This document shows, piece after piece, positions 7,650-15,270 of a DNA stretch of 33,396 bases (its first letter is position 1; the number at the start of each line of letters is the position of its first letter). Below the pieces are notes generated by a model, which was not told where the DNA came from, ran no database searches, and saw only the letters and a list, made by a program, of their open reading frames with translations. The stretch is taken from assembly GCA_036824145.1 (NCBI GenBank), contig DAITAT010000015.1, forward strand, positions 1-33,396, given 5' to 3'. The position numbers and the translations under genes were made by a program. Source of the stretch: DATMMS01 sp036824145. GTDB lineage: Bacteria; Chloroflexota; Dormibacteria; DASZGP01.

Positions 7650-8558
7650 CTAGACCGCCGGTCGGGCCGTCCAGTGGACCCGGCGGACCGCCTCGACGGC
7701 GTCGAAGATGGCGTCCTCGACCTTGCAACCAATGGCTTCGGCGTCGGCCACGGTGAGGTCGGGGGCCACCCGCGCCTCGACCTCCAGGATCAGCGAGCGG
7801 CCCATCCACCGGCCCCGAACCAACGCTGATTCGACGCCCGGGACGGAGAGCGCCGCCGCCTGCGCCGCCGCGGAGTCGCTGGGGTCGAGGCCGTCCATCA
7901 GGTGATGGAAGACTTCTTGCGTGACCTCATAGCCGACCCGAGCGATGAAGAGGGTGACCGCGATGCCGGCCACCGGGTCACCCCATCGCTGGCCGAGCGC
8001 AACGGCGACCAGGCCGACCAGGGCGCCCAGCGACGACAACGAGTCCAGCAGCGAATGCTTGCCATCGGCCACCAGGGTCGCCGACTGGATCCGCTTGCCG
8101 ATGTGGATCTTGTAGCGCGCCACCACCTGGTTGCCGATCACACCTACCGCCGCCGCGGCGACCCCCGCGGTCAGGTGGGTAGTGGAGGTCCCGCTGATCA
8201 GCTTCAGGAAGCTCTGGTAGCCGGTGAAGATCGCGCTCGCCCAGATGACCAGAGCCACCCCCAGCCCGGCCAGGTCCTCGGCGCGCTCGAACCCGTAGGG
8301 GTACAGCGCCGTCGGCGACCGCTTGGAAACCCGAAAGCCGAGGAAGACCACGAGCGAGGTGGAGACGTCGCTGAGGTTGTGAAGAGCATCGCCGAGGAGG
8401 GCGACCGACCCCGTGAGGACCGCGATCGCGAGCTCGATGCCGCCGGCGATGGCGAGGCCAAGCGCCGAGAATCCAAGCGCCTGGTTGACCTGGTGCCGGT
8501 CCCCCCGCTCATCGTGCCTGGGCCCGGCGGCGCCCACGGCGCTGATCTCGGCGGTCAC
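7650..8558 (-). CDS. Cation diffusion facilitator (CDF) zinc/cobalt efflux transporter
   Basis: A 302-aa inner-membrane antiporter exporting divalent metal, probably Zn2+, in exchange for protons. It has a His-containing cytosolic N-terminus, about six membrane helices between residues 28 and 215, and a C-terminal ZT-dimer domain (about 220-302). The transport site is formed by H60-x3-D64 (GDALHNLSD, TM2) and H168-x3-D172 (DGKHSLLD, TM5), an HD/HD set typical of zinc-selective members. The start GTG 8558 overlaps the arsR stop (GTGA), so synthesis is translationally coupled to the regulator. A longer frame extending to 8795 lies inside arsR and is rejected. Confidence 0.92.
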   Translation of the reverse strand: MTAEISAVGAAGPRHDERGDRHQVNQALGFSALGLAIAGGIELAIAVLTGSVALLGDALHNLSDVSTSLVVFLGFRVSKRSPTALYPYGFERAEDLAGLGVALVIWASAIFTGYQSFLKLISGTSTTHLTAGVAAAAVGVIGNQVVARYKIHIGKRIQSATLVADGKHSLLDSLSSLGALVGLVAVALGQRWGDPVAGIAVTLFIARVGYEVTQEVFHHLMDGLDPSDSAAAQAAALSVPGVESALVRGRWMGRSLILEVEARVAPDLTVADAEAIGCKVEDAIFDAVEAVRRVHWTARPAV

Positions 8559-8917
8559 GGCCGCGGGTGGTTGGGATGGGCCTGGACCACGTGGTCGGCG
8601 TGATGGAGGCCCTCGTGCAACATTGCCGAGACGTGTTCGTTGTCGGCCATGTAGATAACGCGATTGCCGTCGCGTCGCTGCCGTACCAGGCCTGCCAGGC
8701 GCAGCTTGGCAAGGTGCTGTGAGACCGCCGCGGGCTGAGCGCCGACCAGAGAGGCGAGATGACCGACCGACTGCTCGCCGTGGAGCAGGGCCCACAGGAT
8801 GCGCACCCGGGTGCCGTCCGCCAGGAGCTGGAATGTCTGCGCCGCCACGCCGACCTGGTCGGATGTGGGCATCTCGCAGTCGTCGGCGTCGACGGCCGAA
8901 CCAATCAATTCGCTCAT
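8555..8917 (-). CDS. ArsR/SmtB-family metal-sensing repressor
   Basis: A 120-aa winged-helix repressor. The helix-turn-helix spans about residues 35-80 (VGHLASLVGAQPAAVSQHLAKL). The C-terminal helix carries NEHVSAMLHEGLHHADH, which aligns with the alpha-5 zinc site of CzrA/SmtB: three histidines are kept, while the usual Asp position is Asn with an Asp one residue earlier. It probably represses itself and the CDF gene and releases DNA when zinc or a similar metal binds. ATG 8917 is preferred over ATG 8938 because the latter begins inside the operator palindrome and directly abuts the -10 box. Confidence 0.9.
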   Translation of the reverse strand: MSELIGSAVDADDCEMPTSDQVGVAAQTFQLLADGTRVRILWALLHGEQSVGHLASLVGAQPAAVSQHLAKLRLAGLVRQRRDGNRVIYMADNEHVSAMLHEGLHHADHVVQAHPNHPRP

Positions 8918-8920
8918 CGT

Positions 8921-8940
8921 ATATGCGCAGCTACGCATAT
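8921..8940 (-). promoter_or_regulatory. ArsR operator palindrome
   Basis: Perfect inverted repeat ATATGCG-N6-CGCATAT between the -10 box and the arsR start. The form matches AT-rich palindromes bound by ArsR/SmtB repressors. Its position over the expected transcription start fits repression by steric block. Confidence 0.7.
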
Positions 8941-8944
8941 TCTA
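8939..8944 (-). promoter_or_regulatory. -10 element of the arsR-CDF operon
   Basis: TAGAAT abutting the operator. The transcription start would fall near 8932, giving a short untranslated leader of about 15 nt before ATG 8917. Confidence 0.5.
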
Positions 8945-8982
8945 ACACGCGCCCAGAGGAATCCGGATACTGAGCCCGCCAG

Positions 8983-8994
8983 GCCCAGCTGGGC
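8983..8994 (-). terminator. GC-rich palindrome downstream of the DUF3048 gene
   Basis: GCCCAGCTGGGC is a perfect 12-bp palindrome. A wider 8-bp repeat GCGCCCAG/CTGGGCGC (8949-8956 and 8989-8996) overlaps it. It lies 18 nt after the stop at 9013. No U-tract; termination is a guess. Confidence 0.25.
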
Positions 8995-9012
8995 GCGGAC
9001 TCAAGCGCTGGA

Positions 9013-10077
9013 TTAGGGCGCCAGCGACACCCACAACAGTCCCCGTGGCATCCCCACCGGGGTACCCGTGGCATCGCTCAGGGTAATCGGCCCAGTCGCG
9101 CCCGAGGTGCTCCATCGGCCGTTGATGACAGTTCCATTGGCATACATCTCCGCCGCCCCTCCGGCCGCGAGGTTGTAGTCCATCACCGGCGAGCCGATGA
9201 CGTCGACTATCGACGGGACGCGGAACTGCGGCACGTGGAGAACGGCCAGCGAGTACGGCCTCACCGACCCGAAGATCACATCGGTGAGCGGGGTGCCCTC
9301 GGTCACGACGTCGTAGGCGCCGGCGTTGTAGGTGAAGCTGGTTCGGTGCGCGGGGACATCGATCGTCGGGGCTGCTCCCGTACCGGCCCAGGTGTCGGAA
9401 CGAAGCAGGTCGGTTGAGAGGGGCGGCAGGCCGCTGGTGGACGCCGCGGCCACCATTTGGTTCTGGCTCGTGTACACGTTGTGGGGCGCCGCGCGTCCCG
9501 ACCAGCGGTAGAAGTGGCGGCCGTGGTCGTAGTCGTTGACCAGGGTTGGCACCTTGGCGGCGGTCAAGCGGGCCAGGGTGGAGCTTGAGCCACCACTGCA
9601 CATGACCTCGGCGCTGAGCCGCTGGGCCAGGTAGACGGTGACAAACCGAGCCGACCGCACCGGACCAACCACACCCGGAACCCGGTGGAACAGCGCCGAG
9701 AAGCGGGTGATGTTGCCCTCGGCCAGCGATTGGAAGATCACCGACGCCGCCTCCAGGCCCGCCTGCGGCCGCGACGGGGCGGTGTTCTCGATCTGGATCA
9801 GCAGTGGCGCTGCGATCGGGCCGGAGACCGGGTCGGCCTGACCAGGTAGCGGGCCGGGGAGCGGGGTTGGCAGCGGCGGACCAAACGGGTCCGGGGTCGG
9901 GCTCGGGCTCGGGCTTGGCGCCGGCGACGGGCTGGGCGTCGGCGAAGGCCGGGGTCGGACGGCCTGGCTTGAACTGCAGGCGGTCAGGACCAGCAATCCC
10001 GCCAGCGCCAGGGCCTGTGTCGAGCGCCTCAACCTCAGGGTCGCGGGCGGCTTCTGGGCAGTCAGGCTGGCAGGCAC
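9013..10077 (-). CDS. DUF3048-family (YerB-like) lipoprotein
   Basis: A 354-aa exported lipoprotein. The signal peptide ends in LVLTAC with the lipidated cysteine at residue 34. A Pro/Ser repeat linker (about 41-64) follows, then the two-part DUF3048 domain with hallmark stretches RPQAGLEAASVIFQ, GVVGPVRSAR, TSFTYNAGAYDV and PVGMPRGLLWVSL near the C-terminus. B. subtilis YerB is the reference member; its function is not established, and a cell-wall or surface role is usually assumed. Start GTG 10077 is chosen because TAGGAT lies seven bases upstream and the signal peptide begins immediately; a longer upstream frame lacks any signal sequence. Confidence 0.87.
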   Translation of the reverse strand: MPASLTAQKPPATLRLRRSTQALALAGLLVLTACSSSQAVRPRPSPTPSPSPAPSPSPSPTPDPFGPPLPTPLPGPLPGQADPVSGPIAAPLLIQIENTAPSRPQAGLEAASVIFQSLAEGNITRFSALFHRVPGVVGPVRSARFVTVYLAQRLSAEVMCSGGSSSTLARLTAAKVPTLVNDYDHGRHFYRWSGRAAPHNVYTSQNQMVAAASTSGLPPLSTDLLRSDTWAGTGAAPTIDVPAHRTSFTYNAGAYDVVTEGTPLTDVIFGSVRPYSLAVLHVPQFRVPSIVDVIGSPVMDYNLAAGGAAEMYANGTVINGRWSTSGATGPITLSDATGTPVGMPRGLLWVSLAP

Positions 10078-10084
10078 CGGAGTG

Positions 10085-10090
10085 ATCCTA
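10085..10090 (-). promoter_or_regulatory. -10 element, leaderless promoter of the DUF3048 gene
   Basis: TAGGAT, 7 nt, GTG 10077 on the minus strand. Confidence 0.5.
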
Positions 10091-10144
10091 GTCCGACCGT
10101 CCCGCTCTGGGTCAAGTTGATCGCGAGCCCGCCGCCGGCTCCGG

Positions 10145-10150
10145 TACGAT
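10145..10150 (+). promoter_or_regulatory. -10 element of the aldo/keto reductase gene
   Basis: TACGAT upstream of ATG 10178. Initiation near 10156 would give a leader of about 20 nt that contains a GTG-started five-codon frame (GTGAGCATGGACGCCTGA). A leaderless mini-ORF is possible but unproven. Confidence 0.4.
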
Positions 10151-10177
10151 CCGTGGTGAGCATGGACGCCTGATCGC

Positions 10178-11101
10178 ATGGAATACCGACGCCTGGGCAA
10201 CTCAGGACTGCTGGTTTCATCGATGGGGCTGGGCACCAATAACTTCGGCGCCCGCATCGACGAGGCCCGAACCGCAGAGATCCTCGAGAAGGCCCTCGAC
10301 CTCGGCGTCACCATGATCGATACCGCAGATGTGTACGGCAAGGGCCAGTCCGAGACCCTGATCGGCAAGATCCTCGGCGGCCGCCGGCAGCAGGTTGTCC
10401 TGGCGACCAAGTTCGGGATGGCCTTCAGCGACTCACCCTACGAGCGCGGCGGCTCGCGACGCTGGATCATGAAGGCGGTCGAAGACAGCCTGCGCCGCCT
10501 GCAGACCGACTACATCGACCTGTACCAGGTGCACACGCCCGACCCCGAAACCCCCATCCTCGAAACCATGCAGGCCCTGGACGACCTGGTCGGGCAGGGC
10601 AAGGTCCGGTACATCGGCCATAGCAACTTCGCTGCCTGGGAGATCGTCGATGCCCAGTGGACGGCAAGCAGCGAGCATTTGGCACTGCCGATTTCCGCCC
10701 AGCATTACTACAACCTGCTCAACCGGGAGATCGAGGCCGACGTGCTCAAGGCGGCGGGGCGGCTGGGGCTCGGCCTGATCCCCTTCTACCCGCTGGAATC
10801 GGGCTTCCTGACGGGCAAGTACCGTCCCGATGCCACCCCCAGGGGCGCCCGCCTCGACGGCAGCCCGCGGGAGGCCAAGGTGCTGAGCCAGGAGAACTTC
10901 GAGCGCCTGGAGGGGCTGAAGGACTTCGCCACTGAGCGCGGCCACTCGCTCCTGGAGCTCAGCCTGGGCTGGCTCCTCAGCCACCCCGAGGTGGGGACTG
11001 TGATCGCGGGGGCGAGCTCAGCTGAGCAGGTGGAGCAGAACGTGGCGGCTTCCGGCTGGCGGCTGGACCCGGCCGAGATGGAGCAGGTCGCCGCGCTCTA
11101 G
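10178..11101 (+). CDS. Aldo/keto reductase
   Basis: A 307-aa (beta/alpha)8-barrel NADPH-dependent oxidoreductase reducing aldehydes or ketones. The catalytic tetrad is visible: D48 and Y53 (MIDTADVYGKG), K78 (LATKFGM) and H119 (YQVHTPD). NADP-binding residues are in the C-terminal region (GTVIAGASSAEQVEQN). The sequence resembles the AKR family that includes YhdN and other potassium-channel beta-subunit-like members; the substrate is not predictable. The start ATG 10178 gives the usual N-terminus MEYRRLGNSGL. The stop TAG shares its bases with the stop of the converging S51 gene (CTAG at 11098-11101). Confidence 0.93.
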   Translation: MEYRRLGNSGLLVSSMGLGTNNFGARIDEARTAEILEKALDLGVTMIDTADVYGKGQSETLIGKILGGRRQQVVLATKFGMAFSDSPYERGGSRRWIMKAVEDSLRRLQTDYIDLYQVHTPDPETPILETMQALDDLVGQGKVRYIGHSNFAAWEIVDAQWTASSEHLALPISAQHYYNLLNREIEADVLKAAGRLGLGLIPFYPLESGFLTGKYRPDATPRGARLDGSPREAKVLSQENFERLEGLKDFATERGHSLLELSLGWLLSHPEVGTVIAGASSAEQVEQNVAASGWRLDPAEMEQVAAL

Positions 11102-11844
11102 CTACCAGGTCGCAAGCTGGGCTCGGTGCTGCCGGTATAAAGCCGATCGCCGCCTCGGAAATGTTGGCGCTCGACGCCTGCTCGCAGCAACCATGCCGAC
11201 TGCCTTCCGGCAACCTGCCAGGCCACGGGACCCCCGACGACTGCGGTGTCTTCGTCTATCCCAAGTACCCAGTAGCCCGGCGGGGCGGAGGCGATGGCCA
11301 GGTCGGTGGCGCCCGGCAGCCACTGCTCCATCCTGTCGAAGTGAGGCAGCACGACCACACCGGTCACGAATCCCAGTCCGGCTGCCGGGGGGCTCACGCG
11401 GTCGCGAACGTTGGGCGCATGCTCGGTCATCGCCATCGCCCCAGCGGAGCAGCCGGCGACAGCGGCGCCTGCCTCCCAGGCGCGCTTGATGGCGCCGCCG
11501 ACAGCGGTATCGCGTAGGGTGTCGGCCAGGAAGGCGGGATCGCCGCCGGACAGGTAGACCAGCCCGGCGCCACCGACCTGGGCGGCCAGCTCCGCGTCCT
11601 GGGCGTCCTCTCGCCGCCGAACCATCAAGGGGACTGCCTTCACGCCGAGGCGGTGATAGTGGGAGTTGCCGAGGGCGACCCAGTAACCCAGCCGCTCCTC
11701 CCCTTCTGGGGCCGCTGCCGTGGGCAGGAACACGACGCGGCTGGGGCGCCCGCGGAGAAGCTCGCGGTCGACTTCCTCCATGGCCGGTGTGAACTCACCA
11801 CTGCCGACCAACGCCAGTGGCCCATGGCTGCCAGCAGAACTCAT
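11098..11844 (-). CDS. Peptidase S51 / cyanophycinase-like serine hydrolase
   Basis: A 248-aa protein of the class I glutamine-amidotransferase-like fold. The nucleophile motif is canonical, GCSAGAMAM with S133, preceded by LSGGDPAFL (about 98-106). The family includes cyanophycinase and dipeptidase E, which cleave Asp-containing peptides. No cyanophycin synthetase lies in this window, so the substrate is unknown. Start ATG 11844 (MSSAGSHGPLALVGSGEF) follows a CAAAAT hexamer by six bases. It is divergent from a second S51-like gene, with 82 bp between starts. Confidence 0.82.
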   Translation of the reverse strand: MSSAGSHGPLALVGSGEFTPAMEEVDRELLRGRPSRVVFLPTAAAPEGEERLGYWVALGNSHYHRLGVKAVPLMVRRREDAQDAELAAQVGGAGLVYLSGGDPAFLADTLRDTAVGGAIKRAWEAGAAVAGCSAGAMAMTEHAPNVRDRVSPPAAGLGFVTGVVVLPHFDRMEQWLPGATDLAIASAPPGYWVLGIDEDTAVVGGPVAWQVAGRQSAWLLRAGVERQHFRGGDRLYTGSTEPSLRPGS

Positions 11845-11913
11845 CCCCGCATTTTGCGTTACCACGGCTGCGGTTGCGGCCGCCACCAGAAGTCGGCGGC
11901 CGTCAGCATTGTT

Positions 11914-11919
11914 TACGCT
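11914..11919 (+). promoter_or_regulatory. -10 element, leaderless promoter of the S51-CysS fusion gene
   Basis: TACGCT, 7 nt, ATG 11927. Confidence 0.5.
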
Positions 11920-11926
11920 CTATCAG

Positions 11927-13186
11927 ATGTCCTCGACAGCGCGGCTGTTATGCGTCATGGGTTCCGGCGAGACCGCGCCGACGATGGTGCCTGTGCACGC
12001 CGACCTGATGAGCCGGGTGGAGTCGCCTCCGGGACCGGCGGTGATGCTCGACACTGCCTACGGCTTCCAGGAGAACGCCGCCGAGATCTCCGCCAAGGCC
12101 ATCGGCTACTTCCGCGTCAATGTCGGCCATCCGCTCGAGGTGGCATCGCTGAGGGACTCCGAGACCGCGGAGCCACTCGCGGTCGAGCGAGTCCACAACC
12201 AGCTCCGCGATGCGAGCTACATCTTCGCGGGCCCGGGAAGCCCCTCCTACGCGCTGCGCCAGTGGCGCGGGTCGCGGATTCCCGAACTGATATGCGATCA
12301 CCTTGCCAATGGCGGCTGCGTCACTTTCGCTAGCGCCGCGGCAACGTCGCTGGGCAGACTGGCTCTGCCGGTCTACGAGATCTACAAAGTCGGCGAGAAG
12401 GTGCATTGGCTCGAGGGCCTGGACCTGCTCGCGGGAGTTGGCCTCGACTTTGTCGTCATCCCTCACTACGACAACTCCCAGGGCGGGACCCACGACACCC
12501 GCTACTGCTTCATGGGCGAGAGACGGCTGCGCCTGCTCGAGGAAAAGCTTCCCGACGGCCTTGCCATCCTCGGCGTCGCCGAGCACACTGCCGCGATCTT
12601 CGACCTTGACGCCGGCACGCTCGAGGTTCGAGGTCGTGGGTTCGTGGCGGTGAGGCGGGCCGGGGTGGAGCATCGATTCGAACCGGGACCGCCGGTGGAA
12701 CTGGACAACCTGCGCCGGGGTACGGGTGCGGCGCTGCATCGCCCCGCCGACCCCCCGGAAAACGAATCCACACGTTCATCGAGTGGGACAGCCCCCCTCC
12801 TGGAGGATGCCGATGAGCACCGCAGGGCCTTCGAGAACGCCCTCGATCGATCGGATTCCGACGCCGCCGTGGCAGCGCTCCTGGAGCTCGACGAAAGGCT
12901 CGCCGCCTGGGCCACGGACACTCTCGAGAGCGACGAGCTGGACCGGGGTCGCTCGATCCTTCGGGGCATGCTGGTGCGGCTCGGCGAAGCCTCCCAGAGA
13001 GGACTGACCGACCCCAGGCAGACGGTGAGGCCATACGTCGACCTCCTCTTGCGGCTGCGCGAAGAGGCCAGGCGCAAGGGCCGCTACGCGGACGCCGACA
13101 TGGTGCGAACAACCCTGACCGATCTTGGCGTCGAGGTCCATGACTCCCCGGCCGGGGCGGAGTGGTCGCTGACGCCCAAGGCTTGA
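11927..13186 (+). CDS. S51-like domain fused to a cysteinyl-tRNA-synthetase-like C-terminal domain
   Basis: A 419-aa two-part protein. Residues 1 to about 280 are a peptidase-S51/type 1 glutamine-amidotransferase-like domain (MGSGETAPTM, AGPGSPSYAL, PVYEIYKVGE, VIPHYDNSQGGTHDTRYC), but the nucleophile elbow reads FASAAAT (Ser136) instead of GxSAGA. Residues about 310-419 resemble the C-terminal helical domain of CysRS (YVDLLLRLREEARRKGRYADADMVR, then LGVEVHDSPAGAEW). The catalytic CysRS core is absent. A role in binding tRNA or cysteine-related adducts is only speculation. Start ATG 11927 is supported by TACGCT seven bases upstream. Confidence 0.82.
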   Translation: MSSTARLLCVMGSGETAPTMVPVHADLMSRVESPPGPAVMLDTAYGFQENAAEISAKAIGYFRVNVGHPLEVASLRDSETAEPLAVERVHNQLRDASYIFAGPGSPSYALRQWRGSRIPELICDHLANGGCVTFASAAATSLGRLALPVYEIYKVGEKVHWLEGLDLLAGVGLDFVVIPHYDNSQGGTHDTRYCFMGERRLRLLEEKLPDGLAILGVAEHTAAIFDLDAGTLEVRGRGFVAVRRAGVEHRFEPGPPVELDNLRRGTGAALHRPADPPENESTRSSSGTAPLLEDADEHRRAFENALDRSDSDAAVAALLELDERLAAWATDTLESDELDRGRSILRGMLVRLGEASQRGLTDPRQTVRPYVDLLLRLREEARRKGRYADADMVRTTLTDLGVEVHDSPAGAEWSLTPKA

Positions 13187-13899
13187 GCCGGAAACTTCTG
13201 ATCGGGGCGGCGGCGCTGGTGCTGCTGGCGCTGGCCGGAATTGGCACCTACGCGTACCAGTTCTTCACGCCACAGAAGGCGTCGTCCTCGAGCACCGCTG
13301 CCACTCTCAGCACGCCGACAAGTAGCCCTGCGGTTGGCGGGACTCTGGCGGGCAAATGGGTCGTGAGCAGCGGCTCGTCGGTGGGCTACCGGGCGACGGA
13401 ACAATTTGTTGGCGTGACCGGGCCCAACCACGCCATCGCCGACTCGACCGCCGTCAGCGGGGGCATGACGGTCTCCGATTCCGGTGGTCAATTGGTGGCG
13501 CAGCAGCTCAAGGTCGACATTGACCTGACGCAACTGCACAGCAGCGACCCGGGCGCCTCGCGCGGCGGCCTCCAGCGCGACGGCTTCGTCCGATCCAACT
13601 GGTTGCAGTCCGACCAGTTCCCGACGGCGACGTACAAGGTGGATTCGATCGCTGTCCCCGCAACCACGGCGGGAGGCGGTCAGCAGCAGTTGGCCACCCA
13701 CGGCAAGCTGACCATCCACGGGACCACCAAGGATGTGGACCTACCGATCACCGGCCAGGTCACGGGCAGCAAGATCGAGATCGTGGGGTCGATCGTCATC
13801 GACATGACCGACTACGGGGTACAACCCCCCTCACTCAATTTCACCAGCGTGCAGCCAAAAGTAACGATCGTCTTCCACGTATTTTTTGCTCGCGGGTAA
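13183..13899 (+). CDS. YceI-family secreted lipid-binding protein with N-terminal membrane anchor
   Basis: A 238-aa protein starting at TTG 13183, which overlaps the previous stop (TTGA); GTG 13162 is an alternative. Residues 4-28 form a hydrophobic signal anchor, followed by a Ser/Thr linker to about 58. The YceI beta-barrel (about 60-238) shows VGYRATEQFVGV, FVRSNWLQSDQFPTATYKV, THGKLTIHGTTKDVDLPI and IDMTDYGVQPP. YceI proteins are lipocalin-like carriers of polyisoprenoids or quinone-like lipids. Coupling to the S51-CysS fusion gene is structural; a shared function is not obvious. Confidence 0.88.
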   Translation: MSRKLLIGAAALVLLALAGIGTYAYQFFTPQKASSSSTAATLSTPTSSPAVGGTLAGKWVVSSGSSVGYRATEQFVGVTGPNHAIADSTAVSGGMTVSDSGGQLVAQQLKVDIDLTQLHSSDPGASRGGLQRDGFVRSNWLQSDQFPTATYKVDSIAVPATTAGGGQQQLATHGKLTIHGTTKDVDLPITGQVTGSKIEIVGSIVIDMTDYGVQPPSLNFTSVQPKVTIVFHVFFARG

Positions 13900-13977
13900 G
13901 CCGCCGGGGGTGATAACGCGCGCGAAGATTCTTAGCGGTTTCCAACGGTCTCTCACAGTCCCTTAAAGTCCAGGCGC

Positions 13978-13983
13978 TAGCCT
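13978..13983 (+). promoter_or_regulatory. Possible -10 element of the collagen-like protein gene
   Basis: TAGCCT, followed by an A/T-containing leader with Shine-Dalgarno AAAGGAG (13996-14002) before GTG 14009. This gene clearly uses a leader, unlike most single genes here. Confidence 0.35.
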
Positions 13984-14008
13984 CGTTTCCTATTCAAAGG
14001 AGATTGAT

Positions 14009-14392
14009 GTGAATCGACTGAAACTCGCCGTCGCCGGGGCCATGATCACGGGGTCAGCCCTGGTCGGAGGCTTCGTCGCCGGGATCTTCGGCACCAGCAC
14101 TGTTGCCGTGAACGCGGCCAACAGCACCCCGGTCGGGGCCACCGGTGCGACCGGTACCACCGGTCCGACCGGCACCACCGGCCCGGGCGCATTCAAATCC
14201 AACGAGGACCAGACCCACGAGAAATCTGAGAGCGCGACTCGGGAATCTGATGAGAACTCCGGCAAGGCTCCGGCCGGGAGGGCAGGCCGCGGCAAGCACA
14301 ATTCCAACGAGACGGCCGGCCACGAGTCGTCAGAAAGCGCGGCGCGGGAAAGTCAGGAAACCACGCCGCCGACCACCGCGCCGAGCCAGTAA
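14009..14392 (+). CDS. Secreted low-complexity protein with short collagen-like repeats
   Basis: A 127-aa exported protein. Residues 1-38 are a signal peptide ending VAVNAANS. Residues 42-61 are Gly-X-X triplets rich in Thr (GATGATGTTGPTGTTGPG), a short collagen-like run. The rest is a hydrophilic Ser/Glu/Lys tail with two related segments, EKSESATRESDEN and ESSESAARESQET, suggesting an internal duplication. There are no cysteines or enzymatic motifs. Start GTG 14009 with AAAGGAG seven bases upstream. Probably a surface or matrix protein; function unknown. Confidence 0.72.
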   Translation: MNRLKLAVAGAMITGSALVGGFVAGIFGTSTVAVNAANSTPVGATGATGTTGPTGTTGPGAFKSNEDQTHEKSESATRESDENSGKAPAGRAGRGKHNSNETAGHESSESAARESQETTPPTTAPSQ

Positions 14393-14403
14393 CCACAGCA
14401 ACG

Positions 14404-14422
14404 TCGCCCGCGGCGAACCGCG
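14404..14422. terminator. Small GC hairpin between convergent genes
   Basis: Alternative stems TCGCC-CGC-GGCGA (14404-14416) and CGCGG-CGAA-CCGCG (14409-14422) lie between the stops at 14392 and 14436. No U-tract; bidirectional termination is only suggested by position. Confidence 0.3.
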
Positions 14423-14435
14423 AACCCACCCTGGC

Positions 14436-15073
14436 TCAGATGCGGAAGAAGAGACCGCGCGCGGTCTCGATCACCTTGTCATCGCCGCGGGCCGATCCCC
14501 CCGGGAAGCGCTGGAGCGCCGTCAGCACGAAGTCGGATGGGTCGTACTCGAAGATGGCCTCGCAGCCGGCGAAGCCACCGCGGCTTCGGCGTCCACGGTG
14601 GCCGAGAACAGCACGAACATGAATGGAATCAGGACCCCGGCGGTGCGCTCATCGAGCCTGCGAGTCTGCTCGCCCAGCCCGTACCTGATGTCCCACATAT
14701 GGACGCCGTAATCCATGACCTGGAAGGCGGGGTAGAACAGGGTCGGCAGCGGGCCCATGTAGCGATGGGGCACCAGGAGCTCGCCCCAGTCCTTTTCGGT
14801 CAGGCCCTCGAAGGTCGCCATCATCTCGTCTGACGACCTCTTGAGCCGAGCGACCGCCTCCTCACGCGGCACCTGGCGCAACCTCTTGGCGCCCTCGTTG
14901 ACCTTTTCGCTGATCTCGGGCAGGGTGAGCATCTCGCGGGTCTCACCCTTGCGAGCCGCCTCCCAGCAATCCAGGTAACCCTCGGTGGTGTCGATCAGGT
15001 GGTCGACGATGTCGTGGGTCTTCCATTCGGTGCACCGGCTCTCGAAAGACATCGTGTTGACCTTCGGATTCAT
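14436..15073 (-). pseudogene. Maleylpyruvate-isomerase/SCP2-like protein with a single frameshift
   Basis: The N-terminal frame (ATG 15073) encodes an MDMPI_N/DinB-like helical bundle with metal-type residues THDIVDHLID and VMDYGVHMWDI. Around 14575-14590 the coherent frame changes: the original frame degrades and stops at 14522, whereas the -1 frame continues as GFAGCEAIFEYDPSDFVLTA and ends sensibly at 14436 (ARGLFFRI). Restoring one base gives about 212 aa. Members are thiol-dependent isomerases or transferases linked to mycothiol/bacillithiol. After collapsing gap 2, its ATG overlaps the esterase stop (ATGA), so the two are coupled. The shift may be a sequencing error or a real inactivating mutation. 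Confidence 0.7.
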
Positions 15074-15270
15074 CGTGGCTCCCCATCGTTGGCCTGCACG
15101 CCGGTGGTTGGAGAGNNNNNNNNNNNNNNNNNNNNNNNNNNNNNNNNNNNNNNNNNNNNNNNNNNNNNNNNNNNNNNNNNNNNNNNNNNNNNNNNNNNNN
15201 NNNNNNNNNNNNNNNCCTTCGGATTCATCGTGGCTCCCCATCGTTGGCCTGCACGCCGGTGGTTGGAGAG
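15061..15270. other. Assembly gap 2: 100 N between two identical 55-bp copies
   Basis: Bases 15061-15115 and 15216-15270 are identical and enclose exactly 100 N (15116-15215). Collapsing them joins the esterase stop and the next start in an ATGA overlap, strong support that no sequence is missing. Confidence 0.92.

Noticed and set aside
8559..8795. Upstream extension of the CDF transporter to 8795
   Set aside because: It lies within arsR in another frame and encodes an unnatural Arg/Pro-rich stretch; the GTGA overlap at 8555-8558 gives a normal N-terminus.
9880..9960. Repetitive tract in the DUF3048 gene as a CRISPR or satellite
   Set aside because: It encodes the Pro/Ser linker of the lipoprotein; there are no regular repeats with unique spacers. 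No CRISPR array or tRNA/rRNA gene was seen anywhere in the window.
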